From contig DATIFQ010000451.1 in assembly GCA_035455185.1 (NCBI GenBank), positions 1 to 31,081 on the forward strand: a stretch of 31,081 nt of DNA. The letters are read 5' to 3'. This stretch comes from JAEHDI01 sp035455185. Its GTDB lineage: Bacteria; Acidobacteriota; Terriglobia; Bryobacterales; Bryobacteraceae. Made by a program: the position numbers and the translations under genes. Below the pieces are notes generated by a model. That model was not told the origin of the DNA, did no database searches, and saw only the letters and a list, made by a program, of their open reading frames with translations. Positions 19,109 to 27,051 of the stretch are shown here, in pieces. Each line of letters starts with the position of its first letter. Position 1 is the first letter of the stretch.

Positions 19109-20371
19109 ATGGAAAAAATGACATCGCCATCCTCAACACGCCAGGAACAATCCGTAAGAGATACGGTAATGGAGTTGGAGAGAGCGTACGTTCTCCAGAA
19201 CTACAGCCGGTTGCCGATCGTCATTCATCGTGGCAAGGGCTGCTACGTCTATGATTCGGACGGTAAGCGCTACCTGGATCTCATCACCGGGATCGGCGTA
19301 AACGCGCTTGGCCACGCACATCCCCGCATTCTGAGAGTGATTCGCGAACAGGCTTCACTACTGATCCACTCGTCGAACCTGTATTACCACGAGTATCAGG
19401 GACCGCTGGCGAAGAGATTGTGCGAGATCAGTGGCCTCCAGCGTGCCTTCTTCTGCAACTCCGGCACGGAGGCTATGGAAGGCGCGCTGAAGATGATCCG
19501 ATCGCACGGCACGAAGATCAACCCGGAGAAACACGAAATCATATCGCTCGACAACTCGTTTCACGGCCGGACACTCGGTGCGATTTCCGTGACCGGCCAA
19601 GCCAAGTACCGGAAGGACTTTGAACCGCTGCTTTCCGGCGTGAAATTCGTCCCTCCCAATGATTCCGCGGCCCTCGATGCGGCGTTCAATGACCGCACGG
19701 CCGGCGTCGTTCTGGAGTGGATTCAGGGCGAAGGCGGTGTCCGCCCGCTGCCCGTCGAGTATGTCCGTCATGCGAAGGAACTGGCCGAACGGCATAACGC
19801 ATTGCTGGTCTTTGACGAGATCCAGTGCGGCGTCGGACGGCCCGGGACTTACTTCGCCTACCAGCTTGCCGAGCCGGTGATTCTGCCCGACGTGACGGTG
19901 GCCGCAAAGCCGCTTGCTTGCGGTCTTCCTCTCGGAGCGGTCATGGCGAACGACAAAGCGGCCGCGTCAATTGGTCCCGGCATGCACGGCACGACGTTCG
20001 GGGGAGGCCCACTCGCCTGCCGGGTTGCTCTCGAGTTCCTCGACATCCTGCAGGAGCAGTTGACCCACATTCACCACGTCGGAGGTTATTTCCGAATGGA
20101 GCTCTCCGAACTCGCGCGCCATCATTCCTTCATCAAGGATGTCCGCGGTTTCGGGTTGATGATTGGTGTCGAGTTGGAAATGCCCGGTAAACAGATCGTG
20201 ACTGACGCGATGGAGGAAGGGTTGCTCATCAACTGCACGCAGGAGAACGTGCTGCGATTCCTTCCGCCTTACATCATCACGGAACCTGAGATCGACCGGG
20301 CCGTCAAAGTACTCGCGAAGATCTTCAAGAGGGTCAAGCCCCCTGCAGCAGGCGAAACTGCCGGGGCGTGA
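19109..20371 (+). CDS. argD: Class III aminotransferase, acetylornithine/ornithine aminotransferase type
   Basis: A 420-residue PLP enzyme of the class III (ArgD/GabT/OAT) group. Visible landmarks are GITGIGVNALGHAHP, the phosphate-binding FCNSGTEAMEGALKM, SFHGRTLGAISVTG, and the aspartate of VFDEIQCGVGRPGTYFAYQ. The lysine expected to bind PLP is in VTVAAKPLACGLPLGA. The most likely reaction moves an amino group between glutamate and acetylornithine semialdehyde in arginine synthesis; ornithine, lysine or 4-aminobutyrate are alternatives that motifs alone do not exclude. Its place beside gltBD fits use of glutamate as donor. The start is uncertain: ATG 19109 has no clear ribosome site, and ATG 19118 or ATG 19169 (just before MELERAYVLQNY, where similarity seems to begin) are possible. 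Confidence 0.8.
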   Translation: MEKMTSPSSTRQEQSVRDTVMELERAYVLQNYSRLPIVIHRGKGCYVYDSDGKRYLDLITGIGVNALGHAHPRILRVIREQASLLIHSSNLYYHEYQGPLAKRLCEISGLQRAFFCNSGTEAMEGALKMIRSHGTKINPEKHEIISLDNSFHGRTLGAISVTGQAKYRKDFEPLLSGVKFVPPNDSAALDAAFNDRTAGVVLEWIQGEGGVRPLPVEYVRHAKELAERHNALLVFDEIQCGVGRPGTYFAYQLAEPVILPDVTVAAKPLACGLPLGAVMANDKAAASIGPGMHGTTFGGGPLACRVALEFLDILQEQLTHIHHVGGYFRMELSELARHHSFIKDVRGFGLMIGVELEMPGKQIVTDAMEEGLLINCTQENVLRFLPPYIITEPEIDRAVKVLAKIFKRVKPPAAGETAGA

Positions 20372-20421
20372 CTCGGTGCCTGCGGTTGTGTTGCGGCGTG
20401 ATGCTGGCCGAGGGCCGGTAA

Positions 20422-21501
20422 CTACAACAACTCCTCCCGCTTCCGTTTTTCCAGGAGCTTGACGATGTTGCCGACTTGCTGAGAACGGGACCGGTCGGCG
20501 ATCAGAAGGGCGTCCGGAGTGTCCACGACCACCAGGTTCTCGACTCCGAGCAGTGCGATCAACCGGCCCTGCGACTCGACGTAGTTGCCCCGGCTCGCTT
20601 CGAGCAGCGTGTCCCCGCGCGTGACGTTGCCCTCAGCGTCGCGCGGGAGCAGTTCGTAGAACGCGTTCCAACTTCCGATATCGTCCCACCCGACGTCGTC
20701 GGACGCCAGGCCGGTCACGCCTGAGGCCCTCTCCATTACGGCATAGTCGACTGAGATGTTCTCGCACAGCGGGTAGGTCTCGGCGAGAGCTCCGGCGAAG
20801 CGGCGGCTCGAGAAGGGAGGTAGCGCGGCAAGCAAGGCGGCGGTTTTGGGCAGAAATTTCCGCAGAGCGTCGAGGTAGACTTCCGCACGCCAGAAGAACA
20901 TGCCTGCGTTCCAGTAGAACCGGCCCGCAGCGAGGAATTCACGAGCTGTCTCGATGTCGGGTTTTTCGCGGAACTGTCGAACCGGCAAGGCTTCAAGACT
21001 GCCTGGACGGACACCCCTGGGGAACTCGATATAGCCGTACCCGGTCTCCGGCCAGCGCGGTTGCATGCCGAGCACCGCGATGCGCCCGCGGTCCCCTTCG
21101 CGGAACGCTGGAGTGAGCAGGCGTCTGTAGCGAGCCGGTCTGCTCACCACATGATCCGCCGGAAACACACCCATGACGGCGTCGGAATCGATGGAACGGA
21201 GGATGTGCGCGGCCAGGCCGATACAGGGCGCCGTGTTGCGTTGCGCCGGCTCTGCGATGATCTGTCGCCTCGGCACTTCCGGCAACTGCCGGACGATCTC
21301 GGCGCGGAGGTAGTCGTTCGTCAGGACCCAGATCCTATCCGGAGGGATGAGCGGCTTCAACCTGTCGACGGTGTCCTGGACGAGGGACTTCTCTCCGAAG
21401 AACCGTAGCACCTGTTTGGCGTTGCCGCGGCGGCTCCGGGGCCAGAAACGCGTGCCCCTTCCCCCAGCCATGATCAGGCCGTAGTAGTTCGCCTTCCGCA
21501 T
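20422..21501 (-). CDS. manC: Mannose-1-phosphate guanylyltransferase
   Basis: A 359-residue nucleotidyltransferase that makes GDP-mannose from mannose-1-phosphate and GTP for glycan synthesis. The signature loop GLIMAGGRGTRFWPRSR lies at residues 8-23 and the conserved lysine is in KQVLRFFG. EPAQRNTAPCIGLAAH, VFPADHV, EKPDIETAREFL, WNAGMFFWRAEVYL and VGWDDIGSWNAFYE are all typical of GDP-mannose pyrophosphorylases. The length fits the monofunctional form; the isomerase half of bifunctional ManC/AlgA is missing. The ATG at 21501 follows AGGA by 8 nt. It is the last gene of the long ffh-to-manC run, only 12 nt after lepB, and ends convergent with the aminotransferase gene. Confidence 0.92.
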   Translation of the reverse strand: MRKANYYGLIMAGGRGTRFWPRSRRGNAKQVLRFFGEKSLVQDTVDRLKPLIPPDRIWVLTNDYLRAEIVRQLPEVPRRQIIAEPAQRNTAPCIGLAAHILRSIDSDAVMGVFPADHVVSRPARYRRLLTPAFREGDRGRIAVLGMQPRWPETGYGYIEFPRGVRPGSLEALPVRQFREKPDIETAREFLAAGRFYWNAGMFFWRAEVYLDALRKFLPKTAALLAALPPFSSRRFAGALAETYPLCENISVDYAVMERASGVTGLASDDVGWDDIGSWNAFYELLPRDAEGNVTRGDTLLEASRGNYVESQGRLIALLGVENLVVVDTPDALLIADRSRSQQVGNIVKLLEKRKREELL

Positions 21502-21513
21502 CGGCCTATCCTG

Positions 21514-22308
21514 TCAGTTGTCGAAAGAGTGCCCGCGGATCAGCTTGAAGGTTCTGCGCCATCGCGTCTTGGTGAAGAAATTCTGGAGCAGATCGATCGC
21601 GTGATCCAGGCTGATGGTTGAGCTTGCCAGCTGCTCGGTCGGTGCGTCGTAAGACCAGTAGATGATGAGCGGCTTTCCAATGATGTTCTCCCGCGGGACG
21701 AAGCCCCAGTACCGGCTGTCGAAAGACGAGTCACGGTTGTCTCCCATCGCGAAATAACTGCTGGGTGGAACGACAATTTCGCTGTTGACCACGTGTTTCT
21801 CTAGCATCTCCTGGGCAGCTTCGGAGATCCTCGTGTTTGGCTCGCTCGGGAAATTGTCGCGATAGGAATCGATGTACTCCGTCTTGAAGTAGGTGTACGG
21901 CTCGTTCAGCTTTTCGCCGTTTCGGAACACCTGCTTGTTGCGGATATGGATACGGTCTCCCGGGATGCCGACCACGCGCTTCACGTAGGTTTGCGTTACG
22001 TCCATCGGATACCGGAAGACGATAATGTCGCCGCGCTTGATCTCCTCGTACGGAAGAATGTATTTGCTGACGGGCCCCGCCGGGGCATAGGCGAGCTTGT
22101 CCACCAGTAGATGATCGCCGATCAACAGCGTATCTTCCATCGAGCCGGTCGGAATCACGAAAGCTTGGACCAGCGTCGTTGTCCCGAACAGCAGCAGGAT
22201 AATCGTTACGGTCCATTCGGCGATGGTGCCGCGCGGTCGTTCGCCCGCCGGTCGATGTTTCCCGGCGGAAGCGTCGTCGGTCATAACGAGGTTGTCTTGA
22301 TTCGCCAC
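21514..22308 (-). CDS. lepB: Signal peptidase I
   Basis: A 264-residue membrane protease that removes signal peptides from exported proteins. One N-terminal transmembrane helix (about 32-52, WTVTIILLLFGTTTLVQAFV) leads into the catalytic serine S56 (IPTGSMEDTLLIGD). The general-base lysine is K110 (TYVKRVVGIPGDRI), and box E is AMGDNRDSSFDSRYWGFV. It has an insertion of about 45 residues between boxes D and E, which is common. Start choice: GTG 22308 lies shortly after CGAGGA and just downstream of a TACAAT box, whereas ATG 22284 has no ribosome site. Either leaves the catalytic domain intact. It is followed after 12 nt by manC. Confidence 0.93.
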   Translation of the reverse strand: MANQDNLVMTDDASAGKHRPAGERPRGTIAEWTVTIILLLFGTTTLVQAFVIPTGSMEDTLLIGDHLLVDKLAYAPAGPVSKYILPYEEIKRGDIIVFRYPMDVTQTYVKRVVGIPGDRIHIRNKQVFRNGEKLNEPYTYFKTEYIDSYRDNFPSEPNTRISEAAQEMLEKHVVNSEIVVPPSSYFAMGDNRDSSFDSRYWGFVPRENIIGKPLIIYWSYDAPTEQLASSTISLDHAIDLLQNFFTKTRWRRTFKLIRGHSFDN

Positions 22309-22326
22309 GATTCCTCGCAAATTCTC

Positions 22327-22332
22327 ATTGTA
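22327..22332 (-). promoter_or_regulatory. Possible internal -10 box ahead of lepB
   Basis: TACAAT on the minus strand lies about 20 nt upstream of the GTG start of lepB and 28 nt past the end of the small membrane-protein gene. There is no convincing -35 box. It would give lepB-manC some transcription independent of the ffh promoter. Confidence 0.3.
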
Positions 22333-22360
22333 CCGGAAGGATCGCACCCTCGACGCGGTC

Positions 22361-22684
22361 TCAAGTCTTTGGACCGCGAATCAACTGCGACAGCTCCACG
22401 AGGGATATGTAGAGGTTCACCAACCCGATTCCACTTACGGCGCCGCGGAAATACGGACTTGTCCACACCACGTACCACTGAGCGCTTGTGCCGGAAAAAA
22501 GATTCTGGCTCCAGGTCTCGTGCCACGGCAGAATGAGCAGGAACCCTCCGACCTCCGCGCAGAAGACCGCCAGCAGCACTCTTGCGAGAATCCTGTACCA
22601 CCGATGCCCCTGAGGTTTGTTGTTAGCCGGCATCTCGGTTGCTGGCAGTGCGCCCACCGGTATCTTTGGGCCTCCTAGCGGCAT
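22361..22684 (-). CDS. Small membrane protein of unknown function
   Basis: A 107-residue protein that I do not recognise. It has two hydrophobic helices, roughly ILARVLLAVFCAEVGGFLLI and GAVSGIGLVNLYISLVELSQ, joined by an aromatic stretch (WHETWSQNLFSGTSAQWYVVW) probably facing outside. The N-terminus is short and rich in Gly, Pro and Ala. The frame is open further upstream inside rnhB. ATG 22684 is chosen because GGAGG lies 10 nt before it and it overlaps the rnhB stop by 10 nt; ATG 22633 would still keep both helices. Its place between rnhB and lepB suggests co-expression with the export and translation genes. A role as a small partner of signal peptidase is conceivable, but nothing in the sequence shows it. 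Confidence 0.65.
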   Translation of the reverse strand: MPLGGPKIPVGALPATEMPANNKPQGHRWYRILARVLLAVFCAEVGGFLLILPWHETWSQNLFSGTSAQWYVVWTSPYFRGAVSGIGLVNLYISLVELSQLIRGPKT

Positions 22685-23358
22685 TGGCCCGCTGCCTCCG
22701 TGCTGCATAGTGGAAGTTTCATCTGATCCCCGAAACGGAACCTCCGGACGGGCCCGAACGTAAAGCGGTGCATCGGGGTTGGACCGAACGCCTCCAGTGC
22801 CTGGACGTGCTCCGGTGTTGGGTATCCTTTGCCTGCCCGAAACCCGTACTGCGGGTATACCGCATCCCACTCGTCCATGCAGGCATCTCGATGCACCTTG
22901 GCCAGAATCGACGCGGCGGCGATGGAGCGGCATCGGCAGTCGCCTTTCACCAGCCCGTCTTGCGGAATGGGAAGATCCACCGACACGGCATCGATCAGCA
23001 GGAAATCCGGGCGCACCGCCAGCCGTTCCACCGCCCGCTTCATCGCGAGTCGTGAGGCCTGAAGGATATTGATCTGGTCGATCTCCTCCGCCTCGGCGGA
23101 CGCCACCGCCCATGCCAGGGCAAAAAGGCGAATCTGTTCAGCCAGAACCTCACGTTTCCCGGCGGCTAGCTGCTTGCTGTCTCGCAGCCCGCGGATCGGG
23201 TGATCCGGCGAGAGAATAACGGCCGCCGCGAAAACCGGACCGAACAGCGAGCCCCGGCCTGCTTCGTCGATGCCCGCAACCATGGCGTAGCCCCTCGACC
23301 GGAGCATTCGCTCGTGACTGCTGTCGCAGCGGATGCGAGCTGTTGCGGCCCCCGCCAA
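22675..23358 (-). CDS. rnhB: Ribonuclease HII
   Basis: A 227-residue enzyme that cuts RNA strands and single ribonucleotides in RNA-DNA hybrids. The DEDD active site is visible: D31 and E32 in AGIDEAGRGSLFGPV, D123 in LLIDAVSV, and D158 in HRDACMDEWD. The substrate-binding SKQL and KGYPTPEHVQAL motifs are also typical. The start is taken as TTG 23358, one nucleotide after the rplS stop, because the upstream residues RCDSSHERMLRSRGY resemble the conserved pre-motif helix of RnhB; ATG 23307 is the alternative. The rplS-rnhB order is common in bacteria. Confidence 0.92.
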   Translation of the reverse strand: MAGAATARIRCDSSHERMLRSRGYAMVAGIDEAGRGSLFGPVFAAAVILSPDHPIRGLRDSKQLAAGKREVLAEQIRLFALAWAVASAEAEEIDQINILQASRLAMKRAVERLAVRPDFLLIDAVSVDLPIPQDGLVKGDCRCRSIAAASILAKVHRDACMDEWDAVYPQYGFRAGKGYPTPEHVQALEAFGPTPMHRFTFGPVRRFRFGDQMKLPLCSTEAAGQCR

Positions 23359-23359
23359 G

Positions 23360-23707
23360 TTATTCGCGCTCGCGCAGTCTTGCCGCCTTGCCTCGAAGGC
23401 CCCGAAGGTAATACAGCTTCGCCCGGCGTACCCGGCCGGTGCGAACTACGTCGATGTGGTCGATCACCGGAGCGTTCACCGGGAAGATTCGTTCCACACC
23501 GTGGCCGAAGCTGATCTTTCGAACGGTAATGGACTCGCCCATTCCGGCATTCTTGCGTGCGATGACCGTTCCCTCGAAAGCTTGAAGCCGCTCCTTGTCG
23601 CCCTCCCGAATCTTCACGTGTACGCGAATCGTGTCGCCCGGCCGGAAATCGGGGGCGTCCGTCCGCTTTTTCTTGACGATGAATTTTTTCAACAACGTGT
23701 CGCTCAT
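23360..23707 (-). CDS. rplS: 50S ribosomal protein L19
   Basis: A 115-residue ribosomal protein at the 30S-50S interface. Typical stretches are FRPGDTIRVHVKIREGDKERLQAFEGTVIARKNAG, TVRKISFGHGVERIFPVNAPVIDHI and RRAKLYYLRGLRGKAARLRE. The ATG at 23707 overlaps the trmD stop as ATGA; the open frame upstream to 23785 lies inside trmD and is not used. It belongs to the classic rpsP-rimM-trmD-rplS order. Confidence 0.97.
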   Translation of the reverse strand: MSDTLLKKFIVKKKRTDAPDFRPGDTIRVHVKIREGDKERLQAFEGTVIARKNAGMGESITVRKISFGHGVERIFPVNAPVIDHIDVVRTGRVRRAKLYYLRGLRGKAARLRERE

Positions 23708-24417
23708 GACTGTGCTACCTTCATTTTCTCCAACAGATCCGGACGCAGCCGCGCCGTTTTCTCCCGAGCCGCTCTGCTGCGCCATCGCCGGATCTCTTCG
23801 TGATTACCGCTCAGTAACATCTCTGGCGCGCTCCAGCCGCGAAACTCCGCGGGTCGCGTGTAGTGCGGGCAATCCAGTACTCCTAACTGCCCGTCCTCGC
23901 CCGTAAACGATTCAAACACAGCCGAGTCCTCATTGCCGAGGACGCCCGGCAGTAGCCTCGCCACGGCGTCAATCACCACGGCCGCTGCAAGTTCGCCGCC
24001 GCTCAACACATAGTCGCCGATTGAAATCTCTTCGTCGGCGAGATGCTCGGCAACGCGCTCGTCTACACCCTCGTAGCGGCCGCAGATCAGAAGTAACTCC
24101 TCGCAACCGCTCAGCCGCTTCGCCGCCGGCTGGTCAAACAGCCTGCCCTGGGCGGAAAGCAGAATTACCTTCCGGCCGGCCTCCCGCTCGGGCAAGATCG
24201 ACTCCACCGCGAGAAAAATGGGCTCTGCCTTGAGCACCATTCCCTCGCCGCCGCCGAACGGTCGGTCATCGACCGTTTTGTGCCGGTCGAAGGTCCAGTC
24301 GCGCAGGTTATGAACCTGGACGCTGAGGATCCCGGACTCGGCCGCCCGCGCCACTACACCGTGCTCCAACGGTCCCCGAAAGAACTCCGGAAAGATCGTG
24401 AGCACATGAAACTTCAT
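23704..24417 (-). CDS. trmD: tRNA (guanine37-N1)-methyltransferase
   Basis: A 237-residue SPOUT-class methyltransferase that makes m1G37 in tRNAs, preventing frameshifts. Landmarks are the N-terminal FHVLTIFPEFF, DRPFGGGEGMVLKAEP, and the knotted AdoMet site with LLICGRYEGVDERVAEHLADEEISIGDYVLSGGE. The C-terminal HYTRPAEFRGWSAPEMLLSGNHEEIRRWR is typical. The start ATG 24417 overlaps the rimM stop (ATGA) and its stop overlaps the rplS start, so all three are translationally coupled. Confidence 0.97.
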   Translation of the reverse strand: MKFHVLTIFPEFFRGPLEHGVVARAAESGILSVQVHNLRDWTFDRHKTVDDRPFGGGEGMVLKAEPIFLAVESILPEREAGRKVILLSAQGRLFDQPAAKRLSGCEELLLICGRYEGVDERVAEHLADEEISIGDYVLSGGELAAAVVIDAVARLLPGVLGNEDSAVFESFTGEDGQLGVLDCPHYTRPAEFRGWSAPEMLLSGNHEEIRRWRSRAAREKTARLRPDLLEKMKVAQS

Positions 24418-24977
24418 CTGCGATTCAGTTCCTTCAGTCCATCCGGCAGCCTGACTGTGATCTGCCTCTTCTCCAAGTCAATGTTCACGCAGATGGACCG
24501 GGCAAACGGAATTAACACTTCCTCGCCGTCCGCGGTTCGCACGTCCAGCAACCCGCTGCCACCGAACTCCTGCCAGTTTGCCACCATCCCGACAGTACTT
24601 CCGCTGTCGGCGTCGATGACCTCACAATCCACCAGGTCATCGTGGTAGTATTCGCCGGGTGGAAGTTGATACCGCTCCGTCCACGGGACCCGGATCTCGG
24701 CTCCGCGCAACCGCTCGGCCTCCGAGATTGTGTCAATCCCGCGAAACTTGAAGACCACCCGTCCGCGGTGCTCCCATACCGATTCGACCTCGTATGGCGA
24801 CCCGCCTATTGCGGACCCGTCTGCACCGAACAAATACACTTTTTCCAGCCGAGCAAGCCGCTCGATGCGGTTGCTCATCGGAACGGCCGCCACTTCGCCG
24901 CGATTGCCGCGAGAATTCACGATCGCGGCGACCGTAACCCACCGTCCCCCAGTGCCGGTGCCAGGGCTTGAAAGCAG
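24414..24977 (-). CDS. rimM: Ribosome maturation factor RimM, probable CTG start
   Basis: A 187-residue 30S maturation factor. It has an N-terminal barrel that binds S19 and a C-terminal PRC barrel (YYHDDLVDCEVID, GMVANWQEFGGSGLLDVRTADGEEVLIPFARSICVNID). The only conventional start codon, GTG 24920, falls in the middle of the first conserved strand (residues 12-25 here, RWVTVAAIVNSRGN). The frame is open back to the khpA stop at 24981 and contains no ATG, GTG or TTG before that. CTG 24977 is preceded by GGAG with a 6-nt spacer and restores the full RimM N-terminus. I therefore infer a CTG start; use of GTG 24920 would give a 168-residue protein lacking the first strand. It overlaps trmD by 4 nt. 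Confidence 0.85.
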   Translation of the reverse strand: MLSSPGTGTGGRWVTVAAIVNSRGNRGEVAAVPMSNRIERLARLEKVYLFGADGSAIGGSPYEVESVWEHRGRVVFKFRGIDTISEAERLRGAEIRVPWTERYQLPPGEYYHDDLVDCEVIDADSGSTVGMVANWQEFGGSGLLDVRTADGEEVLIPFARSICVNIDLEKRQITVRLPDGLKELNRR

Positions 24978-24980
24978 GTC

Positions 24981-25220
24981 CTACTCCAGAATTTCCAGCG
25001 TAAACCGCCGGTTTAGCTTCATTCCGGCAGCACCGAGGATGGTCCTGATTGAGCGTGCGGTTCGCCCCTGCTTCCCAATGACTTTTCCCAGATCACTTGG
25101 GGCGACCTTCAGCTCCAGAACCGTCACCTGCTCGCCTTGTACTTCGCGCACGGCAACTTGGTCTGGGATGTCGACCAGCGCTTTCGCGATTTCTTCAACC
25201 AATTCCTTCATCCCCGCCAT
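24981..25220 (-). CDS. khpA: KH-domain RNA-binding protein KhpA
   Basis: A 79-residue single type II KH domain. The GxxG RNA-binding loop is in VIGKQGRTARSIRTI (48-62), followed by KLNRRFTLEILE. KhpA works with KhpB in Gram-positive bacteria as a global RNA chaperone, and in most phyla it sits between rpsP and rimM exactly as here. The ATG at 25220 is preceded by AGGAGG at 7 nt. Its stop lies 3 nt before the inferred CTG start of rimM. Confidence 0.93.
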   Translation of the reverse strand: MAGMKELVEEIAKALVDIPDQVAVREVQGEQVTVLELKVAPSDLGKVIGKQGRTARSIRTILGAAGMKLNRRFTLEILE

Positions 25221-25289
25221 CCCTGCGCCTCCTACTCAGCCCAAATGATACCATTCCCGCAGGAAGCGTTGCGCTTTCACCACGCGGGT

Positions 25290-25553
25290 TCAGTTGACAG
25301 ATTCTGTAGCAGGTGTGGGCTCCGGCTGCGCCTTCAGCAGTCGAGCCACGGTGTCCGACGGTTTCGCGCCGGACTTTAGCCAGTGAGCAATCCGCTCCTG
25401 GTCCAATTGAACGGTCGCCGGCTTGGTCTGAGGCTTGTAGTAACCAACGACCTCCACCGACCGCCCGTTTCGCGCCCGATCTTTCTCAATTACAACAACC
25501 CGGTAAGAAGGTTTCTTTTTGGCGCCAAACCGCGCCAGTCGTATCATCAGCAT
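25290..25553 (-). CDS. rpsP: 30S ribosomal protein S16
   Basis: An 87-residue ribosomal protein needed for 30S assembly. The N-terminus MIRLARFGAKKKPSYRVVVIEKDRARNGR and the motif VEVVGYYKPQT are diagnostic. AHWLKSGAKPSDTVARLL is also typical. ATG 25553 and ATG 25547 (MIRLAR, the usual S16 start) are both possible. It lies 39 nt after ffh and 69 nt before khpA. Confidence 0.97.
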   Translation of the reverse strand: MLMIRLARFGAKKKPSYRVVVIEKDRARNGRSVEVVGYYKPQTKPATVQLDQERIAHWLKSGAKPSDTVARLLKAQPEPTPATESVN

Positions 25554-25592
25554 GTTTTCTTGAACTCCGCAAGTCTTGCGGCGGTCGGGGTT

Positions 25593-26939
25593 TCATCCCC
25601 CGAAGGCAGGCAACTTGAGCTTCCCGAGCCGTTTGCCCATGAATCCGCCGGAAAAAGTCTTCATCATCTTGCGCGCTTGCGCATATTGCTTGAGTAACTG
25701 ATTGACTTCCTGGACCGTCGTCCCGCTCCCCCTGGCAATCCGCCGCCGCCGGGTACCGTTAATAATCATGTGGTTCGCCCGTTCCTTCGGCGTCATCGAG
25801 TCGATGATGGCGACGACGCGGACGATCTCTTTCTCGTCCACTTTCACATTCTTCAGGTCCTTCAGCGGCCCTACCCCCGGCATCATCGAAAGAATCGAAT
25901 CCAGCGGTCCGAGTTTCTTCAGTTGTTTGAGCTGATCGCGGAAGTCTTCGAGCGTGAACTCATTGTCGATAAGCTTCCGCTGCATCTCCTCAGCGTTCTT
26001 CTGGTCAATGCTCTCCTCCACCTTCTCGATGAACGAGAGCACATCCCCCATTCCGAGGATCCGCGACGCAACCCGGTCCGGATGGAACGGTTCGAGCGCG
26101 TCGAATTTTTCGCCAACGCCGACAAACTTGAGCGGCTGTCCGGTAACGTGGCGTATCGACAGCGCCCCGCCGCCACGGGCGTCACCGTCCATCTTGGTCA
26201 GGATCGCTCCGGTGATGCCGAGCCGCTTGTGAAATTCATCGGCGGACTTCACCGCATCCTGCCCCGTCATGGCGTCGGCAACGAACAGGATCTCCGAGGG
26301 GGACAGTAACTGCTTCAGTTCCTGGAGTTCCGCCATCAACTGCTCGTCGATGTGCAGCCGCCCCGCGGTGTCCACAAGGACGACGTCCCTGCCGGTCTGG
26401 ATGGCCTCACGGCGGGCCGACTTCGCCAGTTCCGCCGGCGCCTTCTCTTCCGGAGCTCCTTCGTAAATCGGCAGGCGGAGGTCTCTGGCGATTACCGCCA
26501 ATTGATCCCTGGCGGCCGGGCGGTAGACGTCCACCGAGACCATCAGTGGCAAATGACCGTTCCGCGAAAGCCAGCGGGCCAGTTTGCCGGTCGTGGTCGT
26601 CTTTCCTGAGCCCTGGAGACCCACGATGAGAATCATCGTCGGCGGCTCATTCGCGAACCGCAGCCGGGACTGGTGACTGCCGAGAAGCTTTACCAGCTCC
26701 TCTTGGACGATCTTCACCACCTGCTGGGTCGGAGAAAGCGCCGTCAGCACTTCCTCGCCCATCGCCTTCTGCCTGACGCCCTCCAGAAACTGTTTGACTA
26801 CTTTGAAATGGACGTCGGCCTCCAGCAGCGCGACGCGGATCTCCCGCAGCGCCGCTTCCATGTTTTCGGGCGTCAGCTTGCCTTCGCCGCGCAGGTTCTT
26901 GAAGACCCGCTGTAGCTTATCGGAAAGATTCTCGAACAT
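25593..26939 (-). CDS. ffh: Signal recognition particle protein Ffh (SRP54)
   Basis: A 448-residue GTPase that binds 4.5S RNA and signal sequences and delivers ribosomes to FtsY at the membrane. The N domain occupies residues 1-95. The G domain follows, with GLQGSGKTTTTGKL (107-120), DTAGR (190-194) and TKMDGDARGG (248-257). The M domain, residues 325-440, contains the methionine-rich segment and the RNA-binding SMTPKERANHMIINGTRRRRIARGSGTTVQEVNQLLKQ region. It is full length. A promoter lies at 27008-27037, so ffh is first of the long minus-strand operon. Confidence 0.97.
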   Translation of the reverse strand: MFENLSDKLQRVFKNLRGEGKLTPENMEAALREIRVALLEADVHFKVVKQFLEGVRQKAMGEEVLTALSPTQQVVKIVQEELVKLLGSHQSRLRFANEPPTMILIVGLQGSGKTTTTGKLARWLSRNGHLPLMVSVDVYRPAARDQLAVIARDLRLPIYEGAPEEKAPAELAKSARREAIQTGRDVVLVDTAGRLHIDEQLMAELQELKQLLSPSEILFVADAMTGQDAVKSADEFHKRLGITGAILTKMDGDARGGGALSIRHVTGQPLKFVGVGEKFDALEPFHPDRVASRILGMGDVLSFIEKVEESIDQKNAEEMQRKLIDNEFTLEDFRDQLKQLKKLGPLDSILSMMPGVGPLKDLKNVKVDEKEIVRVVAIIDSMTPKERANHMIINGTRRRRIARGSGTTVQEVNQLLKQYAQARKMMKTFSGGFMGKRLGKLKLPAFGG

Positions 26940-27007
26940 GATCGAGGTCCGAACGAACGACCCGGGGTGAGCGCAGGCCGACTGCGACTCTTCTGGGGTG
27001 TCTATTC

Positions 27008-27037
27008 ATTATAAAGGGCTTGCCACCCGCTTGTCAG
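27008..27037 (-). promoter_or_regulatory. Promoter of the ffh operon
   Basis: On the minus strand, CTGACA (27037-27032) is followed after 18 nt by a perfect TATAAT (27013-27008). Transcription should begin near 27001, giving a leader of about 60 nt before the ffh ATG at 26939. The leader has no obvious riboswitch fold. Confidence 0.75.
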
Positions 27038-27051
27038 CAAGGACAGGATTC

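Noticed and set aside
20372..20421. Possible bidirectional terminator between the aminotransferase and manC
   Set aside because: CTCGG pairs with a distant CCGAG over a long loop and no T-run follows.
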